Below, one piece after another: positions 33,451 to 44,608 of a stretch of DNA of 64,000 bases. The translations under genes and the position numbers were made by a program. The DNA is from Epiperipatus broadwayi (lineage: Eukaryota > Onychophora > Udeonychophora > Euonychophora > Peripatidae), in the NCBI GenBank assembly GCA_028023455.1, contig JAQFVV010012397.1, positions 190,001-254,000 on the forward strand. The letters run 5' to 3'. Position 1 is the first letter of the stretch, and every line of letters starts with the position of its first letter. The notes under the pieces were generated by a model. It worked only from the letters and a program-made list of their open reading frames with translations. It was not told the origin of the DNA and did no database searches.

Positions 33451-35717
33451 CTGTAGTCTTTTAGGTAGTTGTCACATGTAATGTGGTTTAAATTAACTCG
33501 TGTATGAATATATTCTTTACAGACAAGAGCATTTCTATTATTCCAGTTAATTTTAGGTGAGTCAAAGCATAATAAATATAGTTCTATTCATTGTTATCCA
33601 AATCCAGGTTTGAATCCATAATATAAGCACATTTATCCTAGGTTCATTGGTTGTCTATTTCAGGGGTTGAATCGTTTGGTATAAGCACATTTATATCCAT
33701 TGGTTATTCAGGTAAAATATAAGTGTATGTATTTACATCTGTCCAGATATCAATTCATCTTGCAAATGCATTTATTTGATATTTCTGATTTCATAAGACA
33801 TATATATATAACCTATACGCATCAATACCTCCAGGTATATCATTGTACATTTAACCGGGACACATTGTTTTGGTATTCTTACTTCTCAACTCGTATATAT
33901 AACATGTTTTGATTCCGTGTTTATATTCCTTTTCTCAGAGTTTTCAAATAATAAATAAAATTTTAAAAAAAAATGATTTTCTTAATCTTTCAATTTATTT
34001 AAGTATGTGGTTCATTATACGCATATAACCATTAACTTTAATTGACATACTAATTCATGTTTAAATGTTTGAATTTATTCATAATATAGTATAAATTTAC
34101 TAAATACATTCATTTTGTATATTTTCTAATTTTATCTGGGTTATAAACACGTTATTATAATTTAGTTAGTTATAGTTATATGTAATAGCTCAGCATTTCT
34201 CACTTTTCCAGGTATACGTATTTGTATATCAGCAAAATAAATAGTGATAAGTATTCATTTTTATTTTATTCTAATTCAGATGTATCTGCATATAAGAAGT
34301 TAATCATTTATGATTTACCTCATTAAAAATGCCTTTTGATTATAGATATTAAAGACATTTATGTATTTATAATTTATCACCAATAAAACGTATTTTCACA
34401 TAGCTATAATTATTCATAATTTATTTTAAGAAAGACATTTTGGGTTTTTCTTATTTTTTATAAACGCATATAAGTATTGAATATTTCATGAAATTGTTAC
34501 CTTCATTTTATCCAGTTTGTTCCTTCACTTCAGATTACTACTGCATTTCAAAAAGAGGTCGGTTTATTTGAGTTGAATGGCATTATTTACTTTCCATGAT
34601 GTTCACTCAGGTAAGTCTTGGAGGTTCATGGCTGTGGACAAAGAGAGGAAGCTATTACGATTAGCCCTCCATCTTTATGATTTCCTTATTAATACTTTCT
34701 TTTTTCATCATTAGCAATGTGGGTTGTCAATATTATATTCCAAGGTGACTAAAATCACTGGTCAACTAAACAGTTAAGCAACACTTAGATAAAAAAAATT
34801 AACTTTTTAACTCTTTTACTTTTCTTACTTTTTAACTCCTTTTACAATCTTTTTAAAAATCCTCCTTTGAACTTCAAACTCAACTATTTATACCCTGATC
34901 TCTGGATTGATTCAACAGCACTCCCACTATATCTGATTTGTTACACAGCTTTCATTTAAACTTGAGTGCTTTTATCTTCTTAAGAATTGGCCACTACTTT
35001 TAGTGGGACAGATAAGGAATCATGAGGATTAAGCCATGTTTTTCAATTTGATAACTTTGCCTCAAGTGAATATTATATTTTGTACAACATCGTTTAAAAA
35101 ATTAAAATGTACTATTTTTAATAAATGCCAGCTTCAAGTAAATACTTAGAGACATATTTATATCATAATTTAAAATTATAAAATCAATAATGAAGGTTTA
35201 TCTTTTTTTTTCTCAATTATAGAAAATAATGATTTTCTTTTAACTTTAAACTTTTTGCTTTATTTTTTTTTTTAAAAAAAATAGGATCAACTTCTTTCAT
35301 ATACATCTGCCTATTTTTAGTGGGGGTAGAATAAATCTTAATACATGTGAAACAGAGTTTCTGTTTCAATATATATTGATGGTCAGACTAAAAATATTTT
35401 GATGACTGACATTTATTTTATAATTTATATGGGTACCACCTTACTTTAAATACCAGTAGACTGATACATATATTTGAACAATATATTATTTAATAAAATC
35501 ATGATGATCACTACCCAGAGCCTCCTATTTGAAATATACAGTTAAATCAAGAAGAAAACAAGTTAATCAGGAGATGAATGTGGTCCATACTATATTACAT
35601 TTAAAGCAGCTAACATATCATATCAACAATAATCTAATTACAAATAAAATACAATTATTTGTTGACATATAACTTACTCTTTTTTTAGAAAAGATCTTTT
35701 CATATCTCTTATTGAAA
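33451..35717. other. AT-rich sequence, no gene supported
   Basis: Contains a local repeat of ATAAGCACATTTAT (about 33623 and 33681) and a donor-like AGGTAAGTCTTGG near 34610 without a credible exon. No repeat family boundary recognised before the LTR at 35718. Confidence 0.4.
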
Positions 35718-36468
35718 TGTCTGTGTGTATAAAGCCCTATGTGTAAATAAAAGATTGTTTAAATTTGTAAATATGCATGAATTTCTTCACTTTAATAACA
35801 ATTATTTTACTGAAGAATATGATTGTAAAAATTCATCGGAGAGATCGTCCCAAAACTATAGATTAAATTAGAATAGAATTTGTATGCATATAAAGTTAGT
35901 TGCTTACTAATCAGATCATATATGATACTCTTGTTGTAAATGAACAAGTGGGAGGAAGCAGCTCAAATGGTTAGAATAGATTAAAGTTAGTGTTAATTTG
36001 AAGGTATAACAAATCAGCGTAAAGAGTGACCAATGATAGAATAGTAGATTGCCTAGCATGATTAAGTCACAATGGAATAACAGGAAGTTGGAAGCTTAAC
36101 CAAAAGCACAAGTGAAAAGTTGAAAATGGAGATACTTAATATATAATGCATAAATTGTGTGCCAATTTAAGCACTAAAATTGTGAACTTTAATAGTTTAT
36201 TCTATACAGAAATTATATAGCCTTATTTATATTTCAAGATTCATTTGACTTGAATGTACAAATATAATAACTGGATTACTCCTATTGAGAAAATAGACTA
36301 CTTTCATCTGATAAAAATAAATAGCATATGAATATTTATGGACCGTTACATTTTTATGTTGTTTTTATCTCATTATTATTATTATTAAATAAGTCTTGTT
36401 CTATATACATTTTGAAGTATATTATTTATTTAGCTCCCTGACTTGTTTTTAGAGACACTCCGGACACA
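35718..36468 (+). repeat. Family B LTR 1
   Basis: It is 751 bp, starting TGTCTGTGTGTATAAAGCCC and ending GGACACA. It carries a TATAAAGC box near its start and AATAAA-type signals towards its end (TTATTAAATAAGTCTTGTTC). Related LTRs lie at 44609, 48102 and, truncated, at about 58190. Confidence 0.85.
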
Positions 36469-36472
36469 GAAA

Positions 36473-36491
36473 TTGGTGCAGCAGACAAGAT
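36473..36491 (+). other. Primer-binding site of family B
   Basis: TTGGTGCAGCAGACAAGA follows the LTR after four bases. The TGG start fits pairing with a tRNA CCA end. The tRNA is not identified. Variants stand after each LTR of the family. Confidence 0.7.
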
Positions 36492-36559
36492 GTGACAGGA
36501 TTGCTACAGAATTAAATACAGGATAACTTCTACTGTGAATAATAAAATATAGTGGCACT

Positions 36560-37200
36560 AAGTTCTGCAATCTAAAAGTTCAATATAACTAATATGGGCA
36601 CATGAAAAAGTTATGTAGAATACATAGAGTCCTACATGTTTATAAATAAAGTGGAAGATGAGTGTCTCAAAGTGATGATTCATCTCTATTTTGCAGGTCA
36701 AGACATTATACAGCTTGCAAATAGACTTTCTGATCTGAAACTACCAGAGAAACTTCCATATAAAAAGTTGTAGAAATTTTAAATTAATATTTTGCTGCAA
36801 GAGTACCGAAATGGGTAGTGTGGTTGAGATTGAAAAACTGAAAATGACTACATGAAAAATACTTAGACCATGATTTAGCTCTAAGGAAGCTGAACAAACA
36901 CTGTGATTTTGTTCTAGAAATAATGTAATATTAGAACAATTCCTATACATCAGAAAAATGCCAAACAGTATTGCTGAGCAGTCCTGACATAACTTATAAA
37001 AGACCTGTGGAAAAATGTATCACACAAAAAGCTTTACAAAATAATACATTTGAGTTTATGGAAAGCAACAACAGTTAGAGAAAATTTCCCTAATGAATCA
37101 AAAAGTACCCTGTAGTGATAGAAAAAAATCAAAGGTGCTATTGTCGGGATAAACCCACACATTTTAAAGTGTAAACATAAAAATAAGAATTATAGGTCAT
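36560..37200 (+). pseudogene. Family B gag remnant 1
   Basis: Broken frames show a gag start like that at 49009, a capsid-type region, and a nucleocapsid block TGCTATTGTCGGGATAAACC (about 37138) equivalent to a CCHC zinc knuckle, followed by HKNKNYRSF. Frameshifts occur roughly every 100-200 bases. Confidence 0.65.
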
Positions 37201-37309
37201 TTAGCAGTTGTCAGTCATTTTGGGACAGTAGCGCTATAGTTTCATAAAATTGGACTATAAATCTGAAAAAAGATTACATTATGAGAATGTCAGTATAAGG
37301 AGGCTAACG

Positions 37310-37755
37310 CATATTTTTAGATGCAGTTATTTGTGAACAAACAGTAAAAGCAGACATGGACAGTGGAGTTGGTCTGTCAATGATATCTCATAGAGATTGG
37401 ATTAAAGATGTGATAGCTATAGATATAAATGGCATTAAATTTATATTCAGGAAAAAGTCAGTGTCTGTAAAATTAATTTTTAGTGTGAAATGACTGATAT
37501 TTTACGTAGTAAATAAAAATTTCAGTCAATTGTTCGGAAGAAATTGTTTTTGATCACTAGCTATTCACATAAATGTTTAAAAAAAACTTGTTAAACTCCA
37601 GAACGTTAACTAGTGCGGCTATAGAATATTGGGTGGGGGAAAAATCAAGGTCTCCTTGGACTCAATTAACAAAGCTAGAACCACCTATTGGTAAAAATGA
37701 TAAAGTTCTAAGCTGGAATAAATTCTTAATAGAAGAAAAAAATGAGGATACATGA
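37310..37755 (+). pseudogene. Family B protease remnant 1
   Basis: The frame CEQTVKADMDSGVGLSMISH shows a D-S-G aspartic-protease active site (about 37335-37395). Further on, VVNKNFSQLFGRNCF (about 37500-37550) fits the LLGRDWL end of gypsy proteases. The 60-residue frame at 37573-37755 continues from it towards where RT should begin but no RT motif follows. In place of RT comes the insert at about 37790. Confidence 0.7.
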
Positions 37756-38592
37756 CTTACTTAATTGTAAATGGACACCTGGTAAAATAGTGTAATATCA
37801 AATGTGCCAGGCATTATCAAATGGCCTTACACAAAGTCTGCTGTAATGTAAAATTGTATATATTAAGCACAATGAATATATAAATGTTTTATATTAATAA
37901 TGGAAGTTGGGTCTGAGCACTAGAATACCCACACACACAAATTTAAAATATTGTATACAAATACACATATGATAATCTGATGTACTTTTTGTATTTTATT
38001 TTTGTTTTGTATATTTTCAGTATATATCATTTTATGTATTTTGCTTTTCTCTGAAAAATTCAAATAGAGAAAAGCAAACTTTATTAAACAAATAGATCAC
38101 ATGTTGGAACAAAAATAAATAATTAAAGTAATTGTTCCAACATACTTGTATATATTTTTGGTACTTTAGGATTATTCAACCGATGATGTATTTCACTTAC
38201 CGATTTTCCTTCCAGTAGACGTCGATTTTTACATGACAATGTTGTCATGCCAACCATGTCACTGGCATAATTAATCCATGAAAGAGTCAATTTTTGGATT
38301 TTTTGACCCGCGACATTTAAAAATCAGAGAAAGCTTTGGGAAATTTTTTGATTTGTCTGTCTATTGTGATTTTGCTTTCCATGGCATCTCAGTGATTTTT
38401 TGAGATTATAATATTTTTAGTGACCATTTTTTTCAATATTTCCGTTCATTTTTTACAATATTTCAATATTGCGATTCATTTTTTTTTTTTTAGATCTATA
38501 ATATTTTCTCAGTGATTTTTAACATTTTTTGCAATATTTCCATTCATTTTTTTTGAGATCTATAATATTTCATCTATATAATATTTCCATTT

Positions 38593-39296
38593 ATGATGGC
38601 TGAAGCTACCAGTACCAGATTATGGAATTTACCGAGTACAGAGGAAGAAGCTATCATTTTCTTCCAAAACCATGGACTTCTCCCCAAAAGGATATTCTGT
38701 CAAAATGGCCATGAAATAAAAAAATATGTTCACAATTCGGGACCCAATTTGGTGAAGCAATGGCGACGCAACTTGAAAGATTGTCTATCCCAAATAGCAA
38801 TAAGAAAAGGCATGTGGTTCGAGGGCTCCAAATTTACTTTCATCACCACTGTACGTTTCATCTACAATTGGTCCAAACAATTAACATCCATAGCATTCTG
38901 TGCGGAGGAATTGTTTATATCCGACAAAACTCTTGTCGATTGGAACAACTACCTCCATGAAGTTTGTACATGGAGATTGTTAAGAAATGAAAGATGCAAA
39001 ATCAGAGGTCCCAACATAATCATAGAAATTGACTAAAGCCTATTCACAAAGTATAAGAACAACACCAGAAGAGTCCTACCACAGCAATGGCTATTTGGTG
39101 GCATATGCAGAGAGACTGACAAATGCGTTATTGTAGCCATTCGAGATAGAAGTGCGTCCACTCTCATGCAAAAAATTTTGCAAAATGTACAGCAAGGCTC
39201 GACCATCTACAGTGATTGCTGGAAAGAATATAAGAGTGAAAAGTTAGCTGAAACTGAATACGAACACCATCGTGTTAATCACACATACCAGATTTG
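38593..39296 (+). pseudogene. Merlin transposase (ISXO2-like DDE), broken
   Basis: The open frame runs 147 codons from an ATG to TAA at 39034-39036, then continues in the same frame for a further 86 codons. The N-terminal part has FLPKRIFCQNGHEI-like zinc/DNA-binding sequence and a helix-rich middle. The block RGPNIIIEID ends in the first catalytic Asp, with the stop in the next position. Past it come LPQQWLFGGICRETDKC, then STIYSDCW with the second Asp, then EHHRVNHTYQ. The third acidic residue and the C-terminal end are not recognisable. Apart from that stop the frame is strikingly intact among decayed neighbours, suggesting a fairly recent arrival. Non-functional as it stands. Confidence 0.88.
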
Positions 39297-39550
39297 AATT
39301 ACCTTTTAATTTCTATAATGCCAGATTCGCATTAAATAGGGGAAAGGATTTTTATTTATCACTTTATTATATTTTGTACTTTGTATATACTATTTTCATG
39401 CATGTACATTTTTTTTATTTCGTATTTTTTTTCAGGACCAACCAACATGGTAGTGCTCGTTATCTGCCCGACTGTCATTCACCAATCATCTTGTGGCCAA
39501 CTGTCATTCACTGATCATCTTATTCCAAGAAGCCCTCTAAATCACGTGAC

Positions 39551-39740
39551 CTGCGTCTTTAGTATTATCCAACCGAAGACGTATTACCCTGAAGGCATAT
39601 CAGTCTAATCTTGCGATTTTTAACGTACCGGGTACACGTGATGTCTGCAGATCATGTGGACCTGGTACGTTAAAAATCGCAAGATGAGACTGATATGGTT
39701 TCAGGGTAATACGTCATCAGCTGGATAATACTAAAGAACC
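39551..39740. repeat. Long palindrome at the 3' end of the Merlin element
   Basis: The left arm from 39557 (CTTTAGTATTATCCAACC) and the right arm ending CTGGATAATACTAAAG at 39736 are inverted copies for about 73 bp, with pairing continuing weakly to the centre (about 39646). Both arms match the element's 5' terminal repeat at 38164. The transposon thus has three copies of its end. Confidence 0.9.
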
Positions 39741-39748
39741 ATATTTTT

Positions 39749-40349
39749 ATTTCTTTTAATTACTTTTCTAAAATTGTAATCTTATTCAGTAATCAAAAAA
39801 AATGTTAATTGCTTTGGTAAAAACTTAATCTGACCAAAAGCAAAATGTTTGATAATCAATGCTATAATTAAACTGTTATCTTCTTTTTTTGTATATAAAA
39901 TAAAAATTCTTTTGAATTGATATCTGTAATGAAGTGGTCTGGGTATTAAAGATGGAAACCAAACATATCAAACCCTGCTATGTAGAATTTAATTGGAAAA
40001 ATATAAAGGAATGTTTATAATCTAAGTGATAAGCTAAATTAAAAGGTTTGGCTGATTCATACTTCTCAGGGGGGATATCTGAATTGGTTCTGTATGAGTG
40101 GGATTGATAAGTTTTAGTCAGTGCTGTGGGATTCATTCTTTCTTTCTTTGGCATTCAAGTCATTCACTACTTTGGCTCCAGAATTCTTCAATAATCTAGC
40201 CACTTAGAGATTAATTTATGGACTAGACTACTGCTGATATTTTCTAAGAAAAAAATCCATTATACAGTTCTTTTAAGAACTCTTGATTTCTTAAAGATTT
40301 AGTGAACCATTCAAGATAGCAAATGAACATTTAATCATAATAATTGTAT
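39749..40349. other. Insert sequence, no gene supported
   Basis: No domain or repeat boundary recognised. A plus-strand stretch near 40170-40280 (LAPEFFNNLAT) is protein-like but too short to assign. Confidence 0.35.
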
Positions 40350-40610
40350 TATAGTAGATAGAAAACATGGAGAAATCTACCAGATCATCCACTAAAATGA
40401 CTATGGGGTAGAAAACCAGCCAATCCACCCGTCCTTTCTGTCCAAATTGCCAAGATGTGATCATGCCAGTTCCAGCCAGCCACGATGATGACAACAGCCA
40501 CCTTGCCTATGCCTGGATGAGATGAAATCCTCACCATACAGCTAGTTGAATTGAAGTCTGCTCAAAGCCCAGTCAGGAGAAGATGAAGACGCCTACATAA
40601 GTTTCTTTTA
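40350..40610 (+). other. GC-richer segment, possible exon or repeat tail
   Basis: Base composition is clearly higher in G+C than its surroundings. A plus-strand frame includes a CPNCQDVIMPVPASHDDD stretch with a CxxC pair, with a stop on either side, and A/T-rich polyadenylation-like sequence follows. It could be the 3' end of a retrotransposed transcript. Not identified. Confidence 0.3.
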
Positions 40611-42185
40611 AAAATGTAATATTATTGAATTAATTCATTCTGATATTTCCGATAATTAGAAATATATATTTTTTATTATTATTATTTTTAATCATTTTCA
40701 AAAAAAGGAGAGAGAGTTGTCTCTCGCATATATATATATTGAATTTATGGTTATTATGGGCATAAGGATAAAGCTTTCACTTAAATCTTTTAATTCATTT
40801 TTCTATTTCAAATTCTAGTATTTTCAACAAATGTTGCAATTAGATTCTTTTTTGTTGCTATTTGTTTTTCCTCTTGTTGTTACTCCTGAAATTAGTCATA
40901 CATAATATACATATGTATATAGGCACACATATGCTTGTAATATTCGGTAAATACGATACCTCATGTTGAGTATCTAAAAATGTATTTATCCGTACATCTT
41001 TTTAAGTTATTTTTTGTCACTGCTGCATCTTATGATGAGTGCAAACGAGGTTTATTCATTGTAAATTTTCCGTAAGCAAGTCCACTAATAACTTTATATT
41101 TAGAATAGTAGTAAGTGTATAATTGTGCTGCACATATATACATGTATAAGAATTTATCTATCGTAAAAAGGAAATAGATACAGCACCTCATGTTGCATGC
41201 TATATAGTACCTGCGCTGACGCAACCTTATTGACATGTTGAAAAATATGAAATTAGTGAAATCTTTCATAATGCAAATATACGTATGCATAGTTGTTGTT
41301 TTTTTTTATTATATTTACTATCAATAAAAAAGGTTTTAAAGACCTGAGTAAAAGTGTATGCCTGTATGACCAAAAATCTCTTATCTTAAAATATCTATAT
41401 ATCAAATCACACAAGATATAACTTATTTCTACAGGGTAAAAAGCTCAGAACACTTCCATTCTTTATGAAATATTGTATTGTAAATAGCTTTAGGGGTTTA
41501 TATATTTTCTTACTCATTTAAATTGTATTAAATATATTTATCTATTTCAAAGTATCAAATATATATCTGGGTTGTGATAATAATTCATTTATTTATTTTT
41601 ATTATATCATTTTAAGTATGAAACGGTGGTGGGTATTTGGGATTAAATAAATATTAAACTTGTTTCATTTTCGTATTATTATTTATTTGATAAAATGTAT
41701 TCTTTCCTTACCAACCATGTACTTGTAATAACCATTTAACTTACCCATTGAAGACCCTAGATGTAGTGAGTTAGCCACATGAAATATCGCTCTACCAGGG
41801 TGTTAAATCTTATTCTTATGCTCGGCTGAACATATGGTATTGCACATCCTTCTAGGAGAAGGGAAAATTCATTTTTGATTCTTTTCTAGAAGTGGCACGC
41901 AAAAGCTATTTTGTAAATAGACTTTTCAAAGGTGTGTATTTATCATAGGTTTTAAACATTAGGGCATTCGAGTAAGATATCAACTAAAGGGGGTTTTTAA
42001 TTGGCAGAGTCCTGTCAATTCACTCTTTCTATCAGTTCACTCTTTCTATCAGTTTAGCTGGAAGTACCATATGAGTACAGACAATCGACTAAATTGGTAT
42101 CCATTTTTTTCCCTGTTAAATCTTGATCACTTCATGCTCAGGGCAAGATTAGGAACAGAAATCCATAGGGAAGTATGGTCCAGTA
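40611..42185. other. Remaining insert sequence, no gene seen
   Basis: Contains an (AT)n run near 40728, a short perfect duplication of TTCACTCTTTCTATCAG (about 42020-42055), and the 86-residue minus-strand frame at 41030-41290, which has no domain. Confidence 0.4.
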
Positions 42186-42189
42186 TACA

Positions 42190-42470
42190 AAGGATATAAT
42201 AATAGTAAAATTACAGAATGGGTGGGAGTTGGAAAAAACATGTTAAACTCCTTTATCATCATTATAAAAATACCTCATCAGATATTCATCTAAATAAATA
42301 ATTAGAGAAAGAATTAGAGAAAAAAGATGTTTTACTGGATGACTTAATTACAGGTGTTTGTACAGAAAAAAAATGAAGATGGAACTACTCCAAAAGAAGA
42401 ACAGAAAGTTATTCCCCAAAACCCCACATAATCAAAGAAGCAAACCACCTGTCAAGTTTAAAAATATAGT
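42190..42470 (+). pseudogene. Family B integrase C-terminal remnant 1
   Basis: Matches 47765-48080 (AATAATAGTAAAATTA.AGAATGGGTGG and onward), so it is the continuation of internal region 1 after the insert. Translated fragments (IIVKL.NGW followed by a K-T-H/R-H-V-like block in copy 2) fit the last module of gypsy integrases. It is cut off at 42470 by the family C insertion. Confidence 0.6.
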
Positions 42471-44560
42471 GTGACAGTCAGATGATGTATGTTGATTTAA
42501 CCCAGTTCGAATACTAGGCAAAAGTACCTTGAGGCCACCCATATGCGAGATATTAAACCAAGAATACTATGACCTCTGCCCTATTCGTCTAGTCTCGAAG
42601 CTATCATGAACCGAACAACACTATCTGAGACACGCATAGATATTTTCTTCCCGAGCCACGAGCTTAGCATCAGCGGGAGACATGGACAGAACCACATACG
42701 GAGCTAAAATAGTTAAATGTGCCAAAATACTTAGAAATATGTGTTCTGCGTGCCTGGATCATTTAAAAGTAAAACAAAGCATTGAAAGATAACTAGCAAA
42801 CTCAAGCTTTTTAGTTAAATAAATATCTTTAATAAATGACATTTGAAATATTATTAATAATTTAATGGCCTTCGCTATTCCCCGAAATTTATGAATAACT
42901 AATGAGACAATGAAAACCCGATTAATATGCTTGCGGTCTAAATCTTTCCTTCCCAGTTTTATTAAACATTGTCAACTCGAATCTGCTCGATAAAGTGCAA
43001 TAATAAAAATCTTTTGCAAAGCAGTTTCTAATTGCTTTGCGCTAAAACAGTGTTTAAAATCATTTAAGATGTATATCGCTAAATCTGACATACGTAAAAA
43101 GCTAATGGCGGACAAAAGAAGCGTTATCGAGGAGATCAAGTTGGCAAACAAAAAAAAAAGGAAACTTACTCATACTAAATTTTACAAGTATGAATAAAAC
43201 TGGAAAGGGATTTTTATATGAACAATTAACTAATAAACTTAACCGCAATAGAATTAAAATATTTACACATGGGAGTAATGAAGAATAGCGAAGGAAAAGG
43301 GGTTAAAATATCTAGATAGATGATCACATATACATATATCTAACTAGTCTAATAAAAATAGTTACATTATAAATATCATTAAGCACACATTTCATAAATA
43401 TTCAAGGAAGCAATTATAAAAAGTATGGACAAAAAGGGTAGCATAATAAATAGTTCATGAGGAGAGATATGATTACCGTCCTTATTCCTTGGTCATGTTC
43501 CATCGACGGGCGTAGCTTGATCCGTCTGATGAGATGTGTTTTTCCGGACAAGGAAAGTGGAAATCGGTAGCATGGTTTCACAAAAAGTCCTCCAGACACG
43601 GCACAGAGTTCAGATGACGATTGAGTAGATACTACGGCATTTTTCTGGTATTGAGGAACCCTCGGCGGTAGACAAAGTTATTTATTTGCCTAGCCAAGCA
43701 TGGTAGACTCCATCGAATTCATATAATAAAATCACAAAAGGCAACAGCAAAATTTCTAAAGTTCTCCACGGAGCAATCTGACAGCCCGCAAGAATACTCT
43801 GAATGAAAAAATCTTTTCCACAAGGAAAATCTGAATGACTGATCTTCTCCAAACTGACTTGTTCCAAAAGGAAACTCTGATTGACTGATCTTTTTCAAAA
43901 AGGAAAATCTGAATGCCTGATCTTTTGTTCTCCCTTTTATTTATACCCTCTCTGTCAGCTACCTTCTATTGTTTGTATGACCTGAGATCTTGATAAGCCT
44001 CCCCATGCTCCTTTGTTTCAAAGTAACACCTTCTAAAAATAACTTTTACTTTTTTACTCTAAATTTCTTTCTTTAAACTTTGGGATTTTATTAATTAAAA
44101 AAAAGAAAGAGAAGGCCATCTTTAATTTGACTTGAATGGGCTTAACTAATTAAAAATATACATTCTTTTAGAAAATGTTGGTGGGCTTATCTCAAAATCA
44201 AATCATACTAAATATTTGAACAAGATTTAAAAGTAAAATACATTCTTATTTCTTTTAATACAATAAGCGTTTTATTTCAGCAGAATTTTGCATTAACTCA
44301 TATATATATGCTTGACGTATATATATGTTTGACTAAACGGTTTTCACAAGTAATATTTTTAACAGCAATTTAATGTTACAATGGAATTTATTTAAAAGAA
44401 AATATTTACAAGCAAATACAAATTTAATAAACGTAATTAATTTTAGCTGTAATGCAAAACCCTGCTGATATTGGCCTATAAACTTAATTTAGGTTTACAA
44501 TATTAATCAAGTTTATAGGAAGATGTGAAGCATGGATTGGACTTCAGATCCATTGCTTCA
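42471..44560 (-). repeat. Family C repeat, copy II, with 5-bp target duplication
   Basis: An inverted copy of 3055-4863. It is flanked by ATAGT on both sides (42466-42470 and 44561-44565), exactly interrupting the family B sequence that reads AAATATAGTAATAAATTAAG elsewhere (48065-48085). This defines its ends: on the minus strand TGAAGCAATGG at the start and GTCAC at the end, about 2.09 kb. A 5-bp duplication and TG start fit an LTR-type unit, possibly a solo LTR. No coding capacity is recognised; frames at 43414-43867 are not supported. Confidence 0.8.
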
Positions 44561-44589
44561 ATAGTAATATAATAAGTGCGTATTTCTAA

Positions 44590-44608
44590 GGTGAGAGTAG
44601 AAGTGAAA
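44590..44608 (+). other. Polypurine tract of family B, internal region 1
   Basis: GGTGAGAGTAGAAGTGAAA immediately precedes the LTR start TGTCTG at 44609. The same place before the LTR at 48102 reads AAGGGAGAGGAGTGAAA. Confidence 0.7.

Larger units (their letters stand above)
38160..39740 (+). mobile_element. Merlin-type DNA transposon, full span
   Basis: The terminal inverted repeats begin GGTACTTTAGGATTATTCAA on the left and, reversed, GGTTCTTTAGTATTATCCAG on the right. The element is bordered by the perfect 8-bp duplication ATATTTTT (38152-38159 and 39741-39748). The 1.58-kb length, 8-bp duplication and IS1595/ISXO2-like transposase all match the Merlin superfamily. Its 3' end is unusual: the terminal repeat is duplicated in inverted orientation (see 39551-39740). 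Confidence 0.92.
37790..42185. mobile_element. 4.4-kb insert in family B internal region 1 (type unknown)
   Basis: Comparison with internal region 2 shows that sequence continuous there (about 47750-47775) is split here between about 37785 and 42190. The insert carries a Merlin transposon at 38160-39740. The outer parts have no recognised inverted or direct terminal repeats, no poly(A) end and no domain, so what was inserted first is unknown. Confidence 0.6.

Noticed and set aside
34600-34660. A plus-strand donor-like CAGGTAAGTCTTGG with a possible exon before it
   Set aside because: No acceptor, domain or convincing open frame accompanies it.
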